NCBI GenBank assembly: GCA_031261045.1
Contig: JAISKE010000054.1
Coordinates: 1-8,503 of the forward strand
DNA from: Mycoplasmataceae bacterium
GTDB taxonomy: Bacteria > Bacillota_I > Bacilli_A > Mycoplasmatales > Mycoplasmoidaceae
Reading direction: 5' to 3'
Length of the DNA: 8,503 nt
Positions 1 to 8,503 of this stretch are shown here, one piece after another. The translations under genes were made by a program, and so were the position numbers. The notes under the pieces were generated by a model. The model saw nothing but the letters and a program-made list of their open reading frames with translations. It ran no database searches and was not told where the DNA came from. Numbering within the stretch: position 1 is the first letter of the stretch; each line of letters opens with the position of its first letter.

Positions 1-3695
<3,695 letters not shown>

Positions 3696-3714
3696 AATTG
3701 TGTATAGTCCTATT

Positions 3715-3741
3715 AGTGTTTGTCGTAGACGGCAAAACACT
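3715..3741 (-). promoter_or_regulatory. Hairpin in the rpoB 5' leader
   Basis: On the coding strand AGTGTTT pairs with AAACACT (7 bp). Inside this is a G-C pair with a bulged T, a C/A mismatch and a CG-TCTA-CG cap. It lies between the candidate -10 box and the rpoB start codon, in a leader of roughly 75 bases. It is not followed by a T-run, so it is not an obvious terminator. It could stabilise the mRNA or bind a regulator; that is inference. Confidence 0.45.
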
Positions 3742-3775
3742 TCTTGTAATATATTTTTCTATAGATAGAAGCAAG

Positions 3776-3784
3776 ATTATAGCA
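3776..3784 (-). promoter_or_regulatory. Candidate extended -10 promoter for rpoB
   Basis: The minus strand reads TGC-TATAAT, a perfect extended -10 (TGn plus TATAAT). It would start transcription about 75 bases before the rpoB ATG. No good -35 box is visible, and the position where it would sit is inside an AT-rich palindrome. Extended -10 promoters can work without a -35. Confidence 0.6.
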
Positions 3785-3793
3785 ATTTATTAA

Positions 3794-3811
3794 AAATTAT
3801 TTAAATAATTT
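3794..3811. repeat. 18-bp perfect palindrome between rpoB and rpsU
   Basis: AAATTATTTAAATAATTT is its own reverse complement. A second, overlapping inverted repeat (TAAATAAT-TTA-ATTATTTA, 3802-3820) shares its right half. It covers the place where both divergent promoters would have their -35 regions. In such AT-rich DNA palindromes arise by chance, so an operator role is only a possibility. Confidence 0.5.
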
Positions 3812-3828
3812 AATTATTTATATACAAT
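3800..3828 (+). promoter_or_regulatory. Candidate promoter for rpsU
   Basis: TTTAAA (3800-3805), a 17-base spacer and TACAAT (3823-3828) resemble a sigma-A type promoter with a weak -35 and a good -10. It lies about 35 bases upstream of the rpsU ATG. The AT-rich background makes chance matches common. Confidence 0.4.
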
Positions 3829-3863
3829 ATATACCAATCTAAAGAAATGGAAGTGAACATTTA

Positions 3864-4037
3864 ATGTCAAAAATAGTAGTAAAAAATGGTGAAGTAAACG
3901 AAGCTTTAAAAAAGTTTACGCGGATTACAGCGGAAACACGAAGATCTAGCAAACGCCATGAATATTACTTGCGTCCAGGCCTTAGAGCGAAAGAAAAATC
4001 TAAAGAAGCCCGTAAGTTTCAAAAGAAACATTATTAA
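3864..4037 (+). CDS. rpsU: 30S ribosomal protein S21
   Basis: Small basic protein of the 30S subunit, bound near the mRNA exit and anti-Shine-Dalgarno region. The frame gives 57 residues, the usual length for Gram-positive S21: it starts MSKIVVKNGEVNEALKKF and ends with the lysine/arginine-rich tail EKSKEARKFQKKHY. The middle 'RRSSKRHEYYLRPGLRAKEK' matches the family pattern of an R/K-rich helix, then an aromatic-'xxP' turn, then a basic run. GGAAGTG at 3849-3855 is a plausible ribosome binding site 8 bases before the ATG. One arginine (residue 20) uses CGG. The gene diverges from rpoB and ends just before a hairpin terminator. No Trp codon is present. Confidence 0.95.
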   Translation: MSKIVVKNGEVNEALKKFTRITAETRRSSKRHEYYLRPGLRAKEKSKEARKFQKKHY

Positions 4038-4042
4038 CATTC

Positions 4043-4068
4043 ACCTTGAGCAATCAAGGTTTTTATTT
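4043..4068 (+). terminator. Rho-independent terminator of rpsU
   Basis: ACCTTGA pairs with TCAAGGT (7 bp) around a GCAA tetraloop (GNRA type), followed directly by TTTTATTT. It begins 5 bases after the rpsU stop. Its T-tract overlaps the stop codon of the convergent nfu gene (4063-4065). Confidence 0.85.
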
Positions 4069-4323
4069 GTGGTTAGTTAAAAATTTAACATCTTTGACAT
4101 AGGGATGTAATTCCGTCATTAATACTTCTTTGACCCCTTGATCAAAGGTAACACTAAATGAAGCACAACCCACGCAAGCACCAGTAATATTTAAAGTGAC
4201 AATGCCATTTTCAAAACTTACAAATGATAAATCGCCACCATCATTATTAATTCAAACCCGTAGGGTTTCGATGGTGTCTTTAATTTGTTTTAATATCTGT
4301 TCATGGGTTAAAGTTTGAGACAT
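4063..4323 (-). CDS. nfu: NifU C-terminal domain (NFU) Fe-S cluster carrier
   Basis: Small NFU-type scaffold/carrier that holds a [4Fe-4S] or [2Fe-2S] cluster between subunits and passes it to target proteins. The 86-residue product is just one NFU domain: it begins MSQTLTHEQILKQIKDTIET, then 'RVWINNDGGDLSFVSFENG' (family: R...DGGD), then 'ITGACVGCASFSVTF' with the cluster-binding CxxC at Cys50 and Cys53, and ends 'LHPYVKDVKFLTNHK'. Trp24 is encoded by TGA. Residue 22 is an Arg CGG codon. The start codon is only 7 bases from a perfect TATAAT, so the mRNA may be leaderless. The stop codon lies in the T-tract of the convergent rpsU terminator. No other Fe-S biogenesis gene is in the window. Confidence 0.9.
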
Positions 4324-4342
4324 GCTAACATTATAATATAAT
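4315..4342 (+). promoter_or_regulatory. Promoter of the S1 protein-tRNA-Arg unit
   Basis: TTGAGA (4315-4320), a 16-base spacer and TATAAT (4337-4342). The -35 box lies inside the first codons of the divergent nfu gene. A second TATAAT at 4332-4337 overlaps but would be only 11 bases from the -35. Transcription would start near 4349, just before the ribosome binding site. Confidence 0.7.
4330..4335 (-). promoter_or_regulatory. -10 box of nfu, giving a probable leaderless mRNA
   Basis: TATAAT on the minus strand is followed by GTTAGC and then the nfu ATG. The usual distance from a -10 to the start site puts transcript +1 at or next to the A of ATG. No Shine-Dalgarno could fit. No convincing -35 is present. 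Confidence 0.5.
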
Positions 4343-4351
4343 TTGGAAATA

Positions 4352-4358
4352 GAGAGGG
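4352..4358 (+). promoter_or_regulatory. Ribosome binding site deciding a GTG start
   Basis: GAGAGGG, 4 bases before GTG at 4363. This supports the GTG as the start of the S1-domain protein; no ATG exists nearby in frame. Confidence 0.7.
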
Positions 4359-4362
4359 TAAC

Positions 4363-4683
4363 GTGATTGATAAAAATAAGATATTTAAATGTCAAGTATT
4401 ACAAATAAAACCGACGTTTGCCATCGTAAATTACCATGGTAACACGGGTATTTGTCATATTTCTGAAATTAGCGATTACCACATCACTGACATCCATAAA
4501 TTTTTAACTGTGGGTGAGACATATGACTTCCTTTTAATCGACGCTGACGAAGTTAACCACAAGTACAAATTTTCCTTCAAACGACTCCGACCGAAGTTAA
4601 TTAAACATCATTCTGCCATCATTGATTCGCTAGAAGGATTTGATAATTTACTAAAAAATACTTTAGAATTAGCACGTAAATAA
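4363..4683 (+). CDS. S1-domain RNA-binding protein (general stress protein 13/CvfD-like)
   Basis: Short protein of 106 residues with one S1 RNA-binding fold (about residues 5-74). It shows the family signature: 'IFKCQVLQIKPTFAIVNYHG', 'TGICHISEIS' (residues 28-37) and 'FLTVGETYDFLLIDADEVNHKYKFSFKRL'. A basic and helical tail follows, including 'EGFDNLLKNTLE', which resembles the C-terminal segment of the Bacillus YugI/GSP13/CvfD group. That group associates with ribosomes and affects translation; a like role here is inferred. The start is GTG, chosen because of the strong site GAGAGGG. It has its own promoter and lies 5 bases ahead of the tRNA-Arg gene, so the two are almost surely one transcript. 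No TGA or TGG codon occurs. Confidence 0.85.
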   Translation: MIDKNKIFKCQVLQIKPTFAIVNYHGNTGICHISEISDYHITDIHKFLTVGETYDFLLIDADEVNHKYKFSFKRLRPKLIKHHSAIIDSLEGFDNLLKNTLELARK

Positions 4684-4688
4684 ATAAT

Positions 4689-4765
4689 GCGCCCTTAGCT
4701 CAATTGAATAGAGCGCCTGGCTTCGGACCAGGAGGTTAGGGGTTTGAGTCCCTTAGGGCGCGCCA
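4689..4765 (+). tRNA. tRNA-Arg, anticodon UCG
   Basis: Full cloverleaf of 77 bases with an encoded CCA. Acceptor stem GCGCCCT/AGGGCGC (7 bp, all Watson-Crick), discriminator G73. D stem GCTC/GAGC with loop AATTGAATA. Anticodon stem CCTGG/CCAGG with loop CTTCGGA, giving anticodon TCG (reads CGA and CGG). Variable loop AGGTT; T stem AGGGG/CCCTT with one G-T pair; T loop TTTGAGT. The loops are unusual: the near-universal G19 and C56 are replaced by A19 and U56, which can still pair. No promoter lies between this gene and the S1 gene 5 bases upstream. CGG codons occur in rpsU, nfu and ohyA here, consistent with a tRNA that can read them. Confidence 0.95.
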
Positions 4766-4768
4766 GAT

Positions 4769-4802
4769 AAATTAACCCGTCGTCAAGACGGGTTAATTTT
4801 AT
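4769..4802. terminator. Strong, probably bidirectional terminator after tRNA-Arg
   Basis: AAATTAACCCGTC pairs perfectly with GACGGGTTAATTT (13 bp) around a GTCAA loop. The tail TTTTAT follows on the plus strand, and an A-rich lead-in gives a T-rich tail on the minus strand. It starts 4 bases after the tRNA CCA and ends just before the lipoprotein stop codon at 4803, so it can serve both convergent transcripts. Confidence 0.9.
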
Positions 4803-5423
4803 CTAAGCAGACCATCAAGTTATATTTGGATATTCATATGGAAATAAACTAAACCCATCACCGCGTTCGTTAAAATCCTCAGAATTTACAAAGACTACAT
4901 CGCCATAATTGGCCTTATCTAAATAAACATCACATATTGGTATATTAGATCATAGAAAGGTATCACTACTTTTTTTATTAGGTCAAATTTCGTAAGTCTC
5001 CTCAGTAATTAAACCGTCTTTAAAAGAAATCATTATATAATCCCCGGAATTTCAACCACCACCACCTGTACCATCATTAATAAATGTAATTTTGAAACTG
5101 AATTTTTCAGTTTCAATTTTAACTTTGGGTTGCGGTTCATACGTACTTTCAATAGAATATTCATATAAAAAACCATTTATCAAGTTTTGAGTTTTCACAT
5201 TAAATGTAATGTAATCTTTAACGGCCTGACTATCTTTTGCATCACTGAAATCTTTTTGATCAGTATGGATTAGAGGGTGTTTAGATAGGTAATTATTTAT
5301 ATTTTCCTTAGTTAATTCTAATGTTTGGCTTTTGTTGCAAGAAGTAAGTGTTACCATTGATATACATGAACCAATAGTTATAGTGAGGGACAAAAGTCCT
5401 AATTGAAACGATTTTATTTTCAT
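4803..5423 (-). CDS. Predicted lipoprotein of unknown function
   Basis: I do not recognise a domain in this 206-residue protein. Its N-terminus is a lipoprotein signal: MKIKSF, then a hydrophobic run (LGLLSLTITIGSCISMVTL), then the lipobox LTSC with Cys29 as the likely lipidated residue. Cys20 lies within the hydrophobic run and does not fit a lipobox as well. The mature part is hydrophilic (NKSQTLELTKENINNYLSKH...) with a beta-rich look, a glycine patch 'NDGTGGGGWNSGD' near residues 117-127, and a C-terminus ending PNITWWSA. Four Trp codons are TGA and one is TGG; under the standard code the gene would stop at residue 123. It would be anchored outside the membrane, as is typical of mollicute surface antigens. 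It is converged on by the tRNA-Arg transcript and divergent from ohyA. No good ribosome binding site precedes the ATG. Confidence 0.8.
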
Positions 5424-5434
5424 AGTTTTTTGGA

Positions 5435-5443
5435 TTTATAACA
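5435..5443 (-). promoter_or_regulatory. Candidate extended -10 for the lipoprotein gene
   Basis: The minus strand reads TGT-TATAAA, an extended -10 with one mismatch, 11 bases upstream of the ATG at 5423. It overlaps the left arm of the inverted repeat at 5436-5463. A transcript from here would have a leader of about 5 bases and no Shine-Dalgarno. Confidence 0.4.
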
Positions 5444-5463
5444 CATATTCATACATGTTATAA
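5436..5463. repeat. Inverted repeat TTATAACA-N12-TGTTATAA (possible operator)
   Basis: Two perfect 8-bp arms separated by 12 bases, overlapping the candidate -10 of the lipoprotein gene. The arm spacing, about two helical turns centre to centre, suits a dimeric DNA-binding protein. It could also form a hairpin, though not in the predicted transcript. An operator role is inference; no regulator gene is in the window. Confidence 0.45.
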
Positions 5464-5549
5464 TTTTTCCTAACGTAAAAATTATGCGTGAATATAGAAC
5501 ATCATGCGCGCAACCCAATATTTCGATTGTGTAGTGGCCAAAATAAAAT

Positions 5550-5580
5550 AGCCCTTCTTGACGATGGGTTGTTTTTGTTT
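5550..5580. terminator. Hairpin with T-rich tails in the lipoprotein-ohyA spacer
   Basis: AGCCC-T-TC, loop TTGAC, GA-T-GGGTT: 5 bp (one G-T), a T/T mismatch, then 2 bp, followed on the plus strand by GTTTTTGTTT. On the minus strand the tail is TATTTTATTTT. It looks like a Rho-independent terminator in either direction, yet no gene ends here because both neighbours start outward from this spacer. It may insulate the two promoters, attenuate an ohyA transcript started upstream, or be left over from a lost gene. Its minus-strand sequence closely resembles the tRNA-Arg terminator. Confidence 0.5.
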
Positions 5581-5622
5581 ATAAATGACTAATAATAGTA
5601 TATAGTAATGTATAGATGTTAT

Positions 5623-5627
5623 AGGGA
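5623..5627 (+). promoter_or_regulatory. Ribosome binding site of ohyA
   Basis: AGGGA, 9 bases before the ATG at 5637. It supports this ATG over the in-frame Met21 codon at 5697. A TATAGT at 5601-5606 is a possible -10 box, without a clear -35. Confidence 0.5.
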
Positions 5628-5636
5628 CACAAAAGT

Positions 5637-7409
5637 ATGTATTACAGTAGAGGAAATTATGAAGCATTTGCTAAACCATATCCTTCCAATCAACCAATGA
5701 AGAAATCCGCCCATATTATCGGTGGCGGATTAAGTGGATTAGCCACTGCTGCTTTCTTAATTAGAGATGGTAAAATGGATGGTAGTCGCATTACTGTTTA
5801 TGAAGAATTAAATATTCTAGGTGGTGCTTGTGATGGCCGAAATGACCCAGATCGTGGTTTCATTATTCGTGGTGGACGTGAAATGGAATCACATTACGAG
5901 TGCTTATGAGATTTATTTAAATCCATCCCTTCACTTATAAATAAAGACAACTCCATCCTAGACGACTTTTATCAGATTAACAAATTTGATCCAAACATTA
6001 GTTTATGCCGTTCCATACAGAAACAAGGCAGCGAACCAGCCGATGATGGTAAATTACACTTAAACAAGAAAGCCTTGAAGCAACTAACCAAGTTGATTTG
6101 TACAACTGAAGATCATTTAGAAGATGTGAAAATTAATGATGTGTGAGATAAAAATATTTTTGATTCTACTTTTTGAATGTACTGAAGAACGATGTTTGCC
6201 TTTGAAGAGTGACACAGCGCTTTAGAGTTACGTCGATATATTTTAAGATTCATTCACGACTTTCATGGTATGCATGATTTCTCAGTAGTCAAGTTCTCTA
6301 AGTATAATCAGTATGAATCTTTTATCCAACCTATTATTAAATATCTTGAAAAGCAAGGCGTGAAGTTTATATTGGACGCAACTGTTAATAATGTTAAATT
6401 CCAAATTACTGATGAAGCTAAGACTGCTAAAGTAATTGAAGCCACCATCGGCGGTAAGAAGAAGACAATTAATTTAACTAAAGATGATTTGGTGTTTATT
6501 ACGAATGGTAGTTGTACGCAAAATTCTTCTTTAGGTTCATATTCTACTCTTGACGTATTAAATACTAAACCCGGTTCTATTTGAGAAATGTGAAAAAATA
6601 TTGCTAAACAATCACCAGATTTTGGTAATCCTGATGTATATTGCACCAACATAGAAGCTACTAAATGAGAGTCCGCGACCGCCATCATTCGTAGTCCTAA
6701 AATTATGAGTTACATTGAAAAAATATGTAAACGACCGGTGATCAACCCTGAGCATAAAGGCGCAAGTGGTGGTATTGTAACCGTTAGAGATTCCAATTGA
6801 TTAATGAGTTTCTCTTGTAACCGTCAACCACACTTTCAACTACAACCAAATGATACTGCAGAAGTCTGAATTTATGGTTTATTCCCAAACAAACCTGGTG
6901 ATTATATAAAGAAACCAATGCAGGCTTGTACTGGTAAAGAAATAGTTCAAGAATGAATGTATCATATTGGTGTACCAACTAATCAAATCGAAGCTCTTTC
7001 TGATAAGAAAAACGTAAATGTGGTCCCTTGCATGATGCCATACATTACCGCTTTCTTTATGCCACGGAAAAATAGTGACCGTCCTCGTGTAGTGCCTAAT
7101 AAAGCGGTGAACTTTGCTTTCATTGGTGAGTTTGCAGAGACCGAAAGAGATTGTATTTTTACCATTGAATATGCTGCTCGTACAGCCATGGAAGCGGTTT
7201 ATCAATTATTAAACGTTAATCGCGGTATTCCTGAAGTGTATGCTTCATGTTATGACATTAGGTGCCTATTGCGAGGTACTAAAGTTTTGCTTAATGGAAA
7301 CACCATTCAAGATTCAGACCTCCCTTGGGTTGGCAAAAAACTAATCAAACGTATTTGTAAAAAGAATCTAGTAATTAATAAAATCTTAAAAGATGCTAAA
7401 TTAATTTAA
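5637..7409 (+). CDS. ohyA: Oleate hydratase (MCRA family, FAD-dependent fatty acid hydratase)
   Basis: Adds water to the cis-9 double bond of free unsaturated fatty acids, turning oleate into 10-hydroxystearate; FAD has a structural rather than redox role. The frame gives 590 residues, the normal family length, once 11 TGA codons are read as Trp (one more Trp is TGG). It begins MYYSRGNYEAFAKP, the family start. The FAD-binding loop is 'HIIGGGLSGLATAAFLIRDG' (GxGxxG at 29-34). The signature 'RGGREMESHYECLWDLF' carries Glu82, and 'WHSALELRRY' ends at Tyr201; these match by position the water-handling Glu82 and proton-donor Tyr201 of Staphylococcus aureus OhyA. 'ITNGSCTQNSSLG' is also conserved. 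The C-terminus is cationic (KKLIKRICKKNLVINKILKDAK), consistent with peripheral membrane binding. It appears intact and functional. It stands alone, and its stop abuts the stop of convergent dnaI. Confidence 0.96.
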
Positions 7410-8339
7410 TTATTTGGAAGTGTACCTAAGATTGGGCCCTCTTAAATTGAATTCTTCGTTATTAACCAATGTTCGTATACGTTCCATTAAACGCTTAGCA
7501 ATCTCGGGGCTTTTAGTAATGTAATTAATCTTTTTCTCATAGTCATTTAAGTTCTTGTTCGATGTAAAGAAAGTTGGTTTTTGATGATTCATACGATAGT
7601 TTAGGATAACCATTAAAAAGTTGCTATAAAACCACGCACCCTCCACTTCAGTATCGACATCGTCTAAGAACAAAACATCTGCATTTTTAAGTTTTTCAAT
7701 CAATTCTTCATTATCGCCTTGGTTCTCTTTGTTAAAACCATTCTTAATTTTGTAGCTTAAGTCTTGAATGACAATAAATGCTACGCTATTACCTCGCAGT
7801 GCAAGTTCATTTGCTAAAGCTACCATCGTAAATGTTTTGCCAACACCAACGTTACCATAAACATATACACCATGTTGAATCTTTTCTTGCGTTTTCATAC
7901 TTCCAAACATTTGCAGAAGCTTCGCTTTAGTTGGGTCTACTGCGTTACCAAATGATTTAGTGTCTAATAATCTAGCAAATCATTCTTTGGGGAAGTCTTG
8001 GTATACATAATTAGATCTAATTTGACGAATCTTGCTCATTTTATCACAAGGTACACTAACTTCTTGGAGTGTGCCATCTTCATCCCTAATTAATTTAGTA
8101 TGGTAGCCGTTGGTTTGTGAACAAACATCTGGAGTGGCGTCACAAGATTCTTGTTGCTCCACCATAATGCGAATTGTCCCCAAATGATCTTTAAATTCTT
8201 CGTCAGTTAAATTTAAGGGTTTCACTAGTGGCGAATCTCAATATTTTTTATAAATGTCGGTGTGAATACTTTCAGGATTTTTAACTAATTTAAACTTGTC
8301 TTTAATTTCCTTAAAGGTTTTAATATGTTTCTTATCCAT
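7410..8339 (-). CDS. dnaI: Primosomal protein DnaI, helicase loader
   Basis: AAA+ ATPase that loads the replicative helicase onto DNA at the origin and during restart. The product has 309 residues against about 311 in Bacillus subtilis. The N-terminal helicase-binding domain carries a zinc site: Cys66, Cys73, His80 and Cys98 ('ESCDATPDVC...GYHTKL...VPC'). The C-terminal AAA+ domain has Walker A 'GNVGVGKT' (162-169), Walker B 'LFLDD' (223-227), a sensor-1 'FFTSN' (257-261) and 'AKRLMERIRTL' near residues 281-291, where the arginine finger is expected. Trp34 and Trp120 are TGA; Trp236 is TGG. Under the standard code the gene falls into three pieces. A good ribosome binding site lies 5 bases before the ATG, inside the end of the upstream gene, with which it shares an operon. 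Confidence 0.95.
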
Positions 8340-8340
8340 A

Positions 8341-8503
8341 TTATTCCTCACACCATTTCACTAATTCTACTGGTTCAGGTTTTACTTCTGGCGCCTTTTC
8401 AACTACGTTGATGTAATGAAAGTGGTTATAGATTTGCTCTAAAGTCTTAAGACCTTTAGCATTAACGGTCTGCGCTACTTTAACAATGTACTTATCATTT
8501 AGG
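8341..8503 (-). CDS. 3' end of probable replication initiation protein (DnaB/DnaD-like), cut by window edge
   Basis: Only the last 53 residues are visible, reading in from the right edge: LNDKYIVKVAQTVNAKGLKT, then LEQIYNHFHYINVVEKAPEV, then KPEPVELVKWCEE. The first part (a hydrophilic helix then 'NAKGLKTLEQIYNHF') resembles the end of a DnaB_2/DnaD-type domain, in which a lone helix is followed by a short acidic tail. The stop TAA is one base from the dnaI ATG. In Bacillus the DnaB initiation protein gene sits directly before dnaI and both act in helicase loading; this is the main reason for the call. The fragment is too short to prove it. Confidence 0.5.
   Translation of the reverse strand, partial: LNDKYIVKVAQTVNAKGLKTLEQIYNHFHYINVVEKAPEVKPEPVELVKWCEE
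8345..8349 (-). promoter_or_regulatory. Ribosome binding site of dnaI
   Basis: GAGGA on the minus strand, 5 bases before the dnaI ATG at 8339. It overlaps the last codons of the upstream gene, so the two are translationally adjacent. Confidence 0.7.

Noticed and set aside
5482..5667. Minus-strand open frame of 61 codons in the lipoprotein-ohyA spacer
   Set aside because: It runs through the hairpin and the ohyA start, has no ribosome binding site and no recognisable content.
6308..7205. Minus-strand open frames opposite ohyA
   Set aside because: They are antisense shadows of a strongly conserved gene and resemble nothing known.
5637..7409. ohyA as a broken pseudogene
   Set aside because: All interruptions are TGA at conserved tryptophan sites (for example WDLF after ECL, and FWMYW). 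There is no frameshift and all motifs are present.
5697..7409. ohyA starting at Met21 (MKKSAHIIGGG)
   Set aside because: The upstream residues MYYSRGNYEAFAKP match the usual family N-terminus, and AGGGA lies 9 bases before that ATG.
4689..7440. Integrative element using the tRNA-Arg gene as attachment site
   Set aside because: I found no repeat of the tRNA 3' end downstream and no integrase or transposase in the interval.

Overview
The window comes from a mollicute that reads TGA as tryptophan (genetic code 4). Every broad reading frame except rpsU and the S1 gene is interrupted only by TGA, always where a tryptophan fits. I count about 22 TGA and 4 TGG tryptophan codons in the genes seen here. 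Low G+C, a 57-residue S21, an enlarged RpoB and a lipoprotein with a mollicute-style signal agree with this. Acholeplasma and phytoplasmas keep TGA as stop, so the source lies in the Mycoplasma/Spiroplasma/Entomoplasma side of the class. I cannot name the genus.

Layout: (1) positions 1-3695, minus strand: rpoB, RNA polymerase beta subunit, cut at its 3' end by the window edge. (2) 3696-3863: AT-rich divergent promoter region with an 18-bp perfect palindrome between rpoB and rpsU. (3) 3864-4037, plus: rpsU (ribosomal protein S21), ending in a hairpin terminator that runs into the stop codon of the convergent nfu gene (4063-4323, minus; Fe-S cluster carrier of the NifU C-terminal type). (4) 4324-4362: a 39-bp divergent spacer driving nfu one way and an S1-domain RNA-binding protein gene (4363-4683) plus tRNA-Arg(UCG) (4689-4765) the other way; a strong terminator follows. 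(5) 4803-5423, minus: a predicted lipoprotein of unknown function. (6) 5424-5636: regulatory spacer with an inverted repeat and a hairpin resembling the tRNA terminator. (7) 5637-7409, plus: a complete oleate hydratase (OhyA). (8) 7410-8339 and 8341-8503, minus: dnaI (replicative helicase loader) preceded by the 3' end of a gene that is probably dnaB/dnaD-like, a replication-initiation pair known from Firmicutes.

Most of the window is core information processing: transcription (RpoB), translation (S21, S1 protein, tRNA-Arg), Fe-S delivery (Nfu) and primosome loading (DnaI and partner). Between the tRNA-Arg terminator and dnaI sit two genes of an accessory kind, the lipoprotein and oleate hydratase. 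The hydratase hydrates cis-9 double bonds of free unsaturated fatty acids and would act at the membrane of an organism that takes up host fatty acids. No wholly new system is evident. The points most worth checking are the oleate hydratase in a mollicute, the compensated A19-U56 tertiary pair in the tRNA, the very compact convergent and divergent junctions, and the large coiled-coil insert in RpoB.
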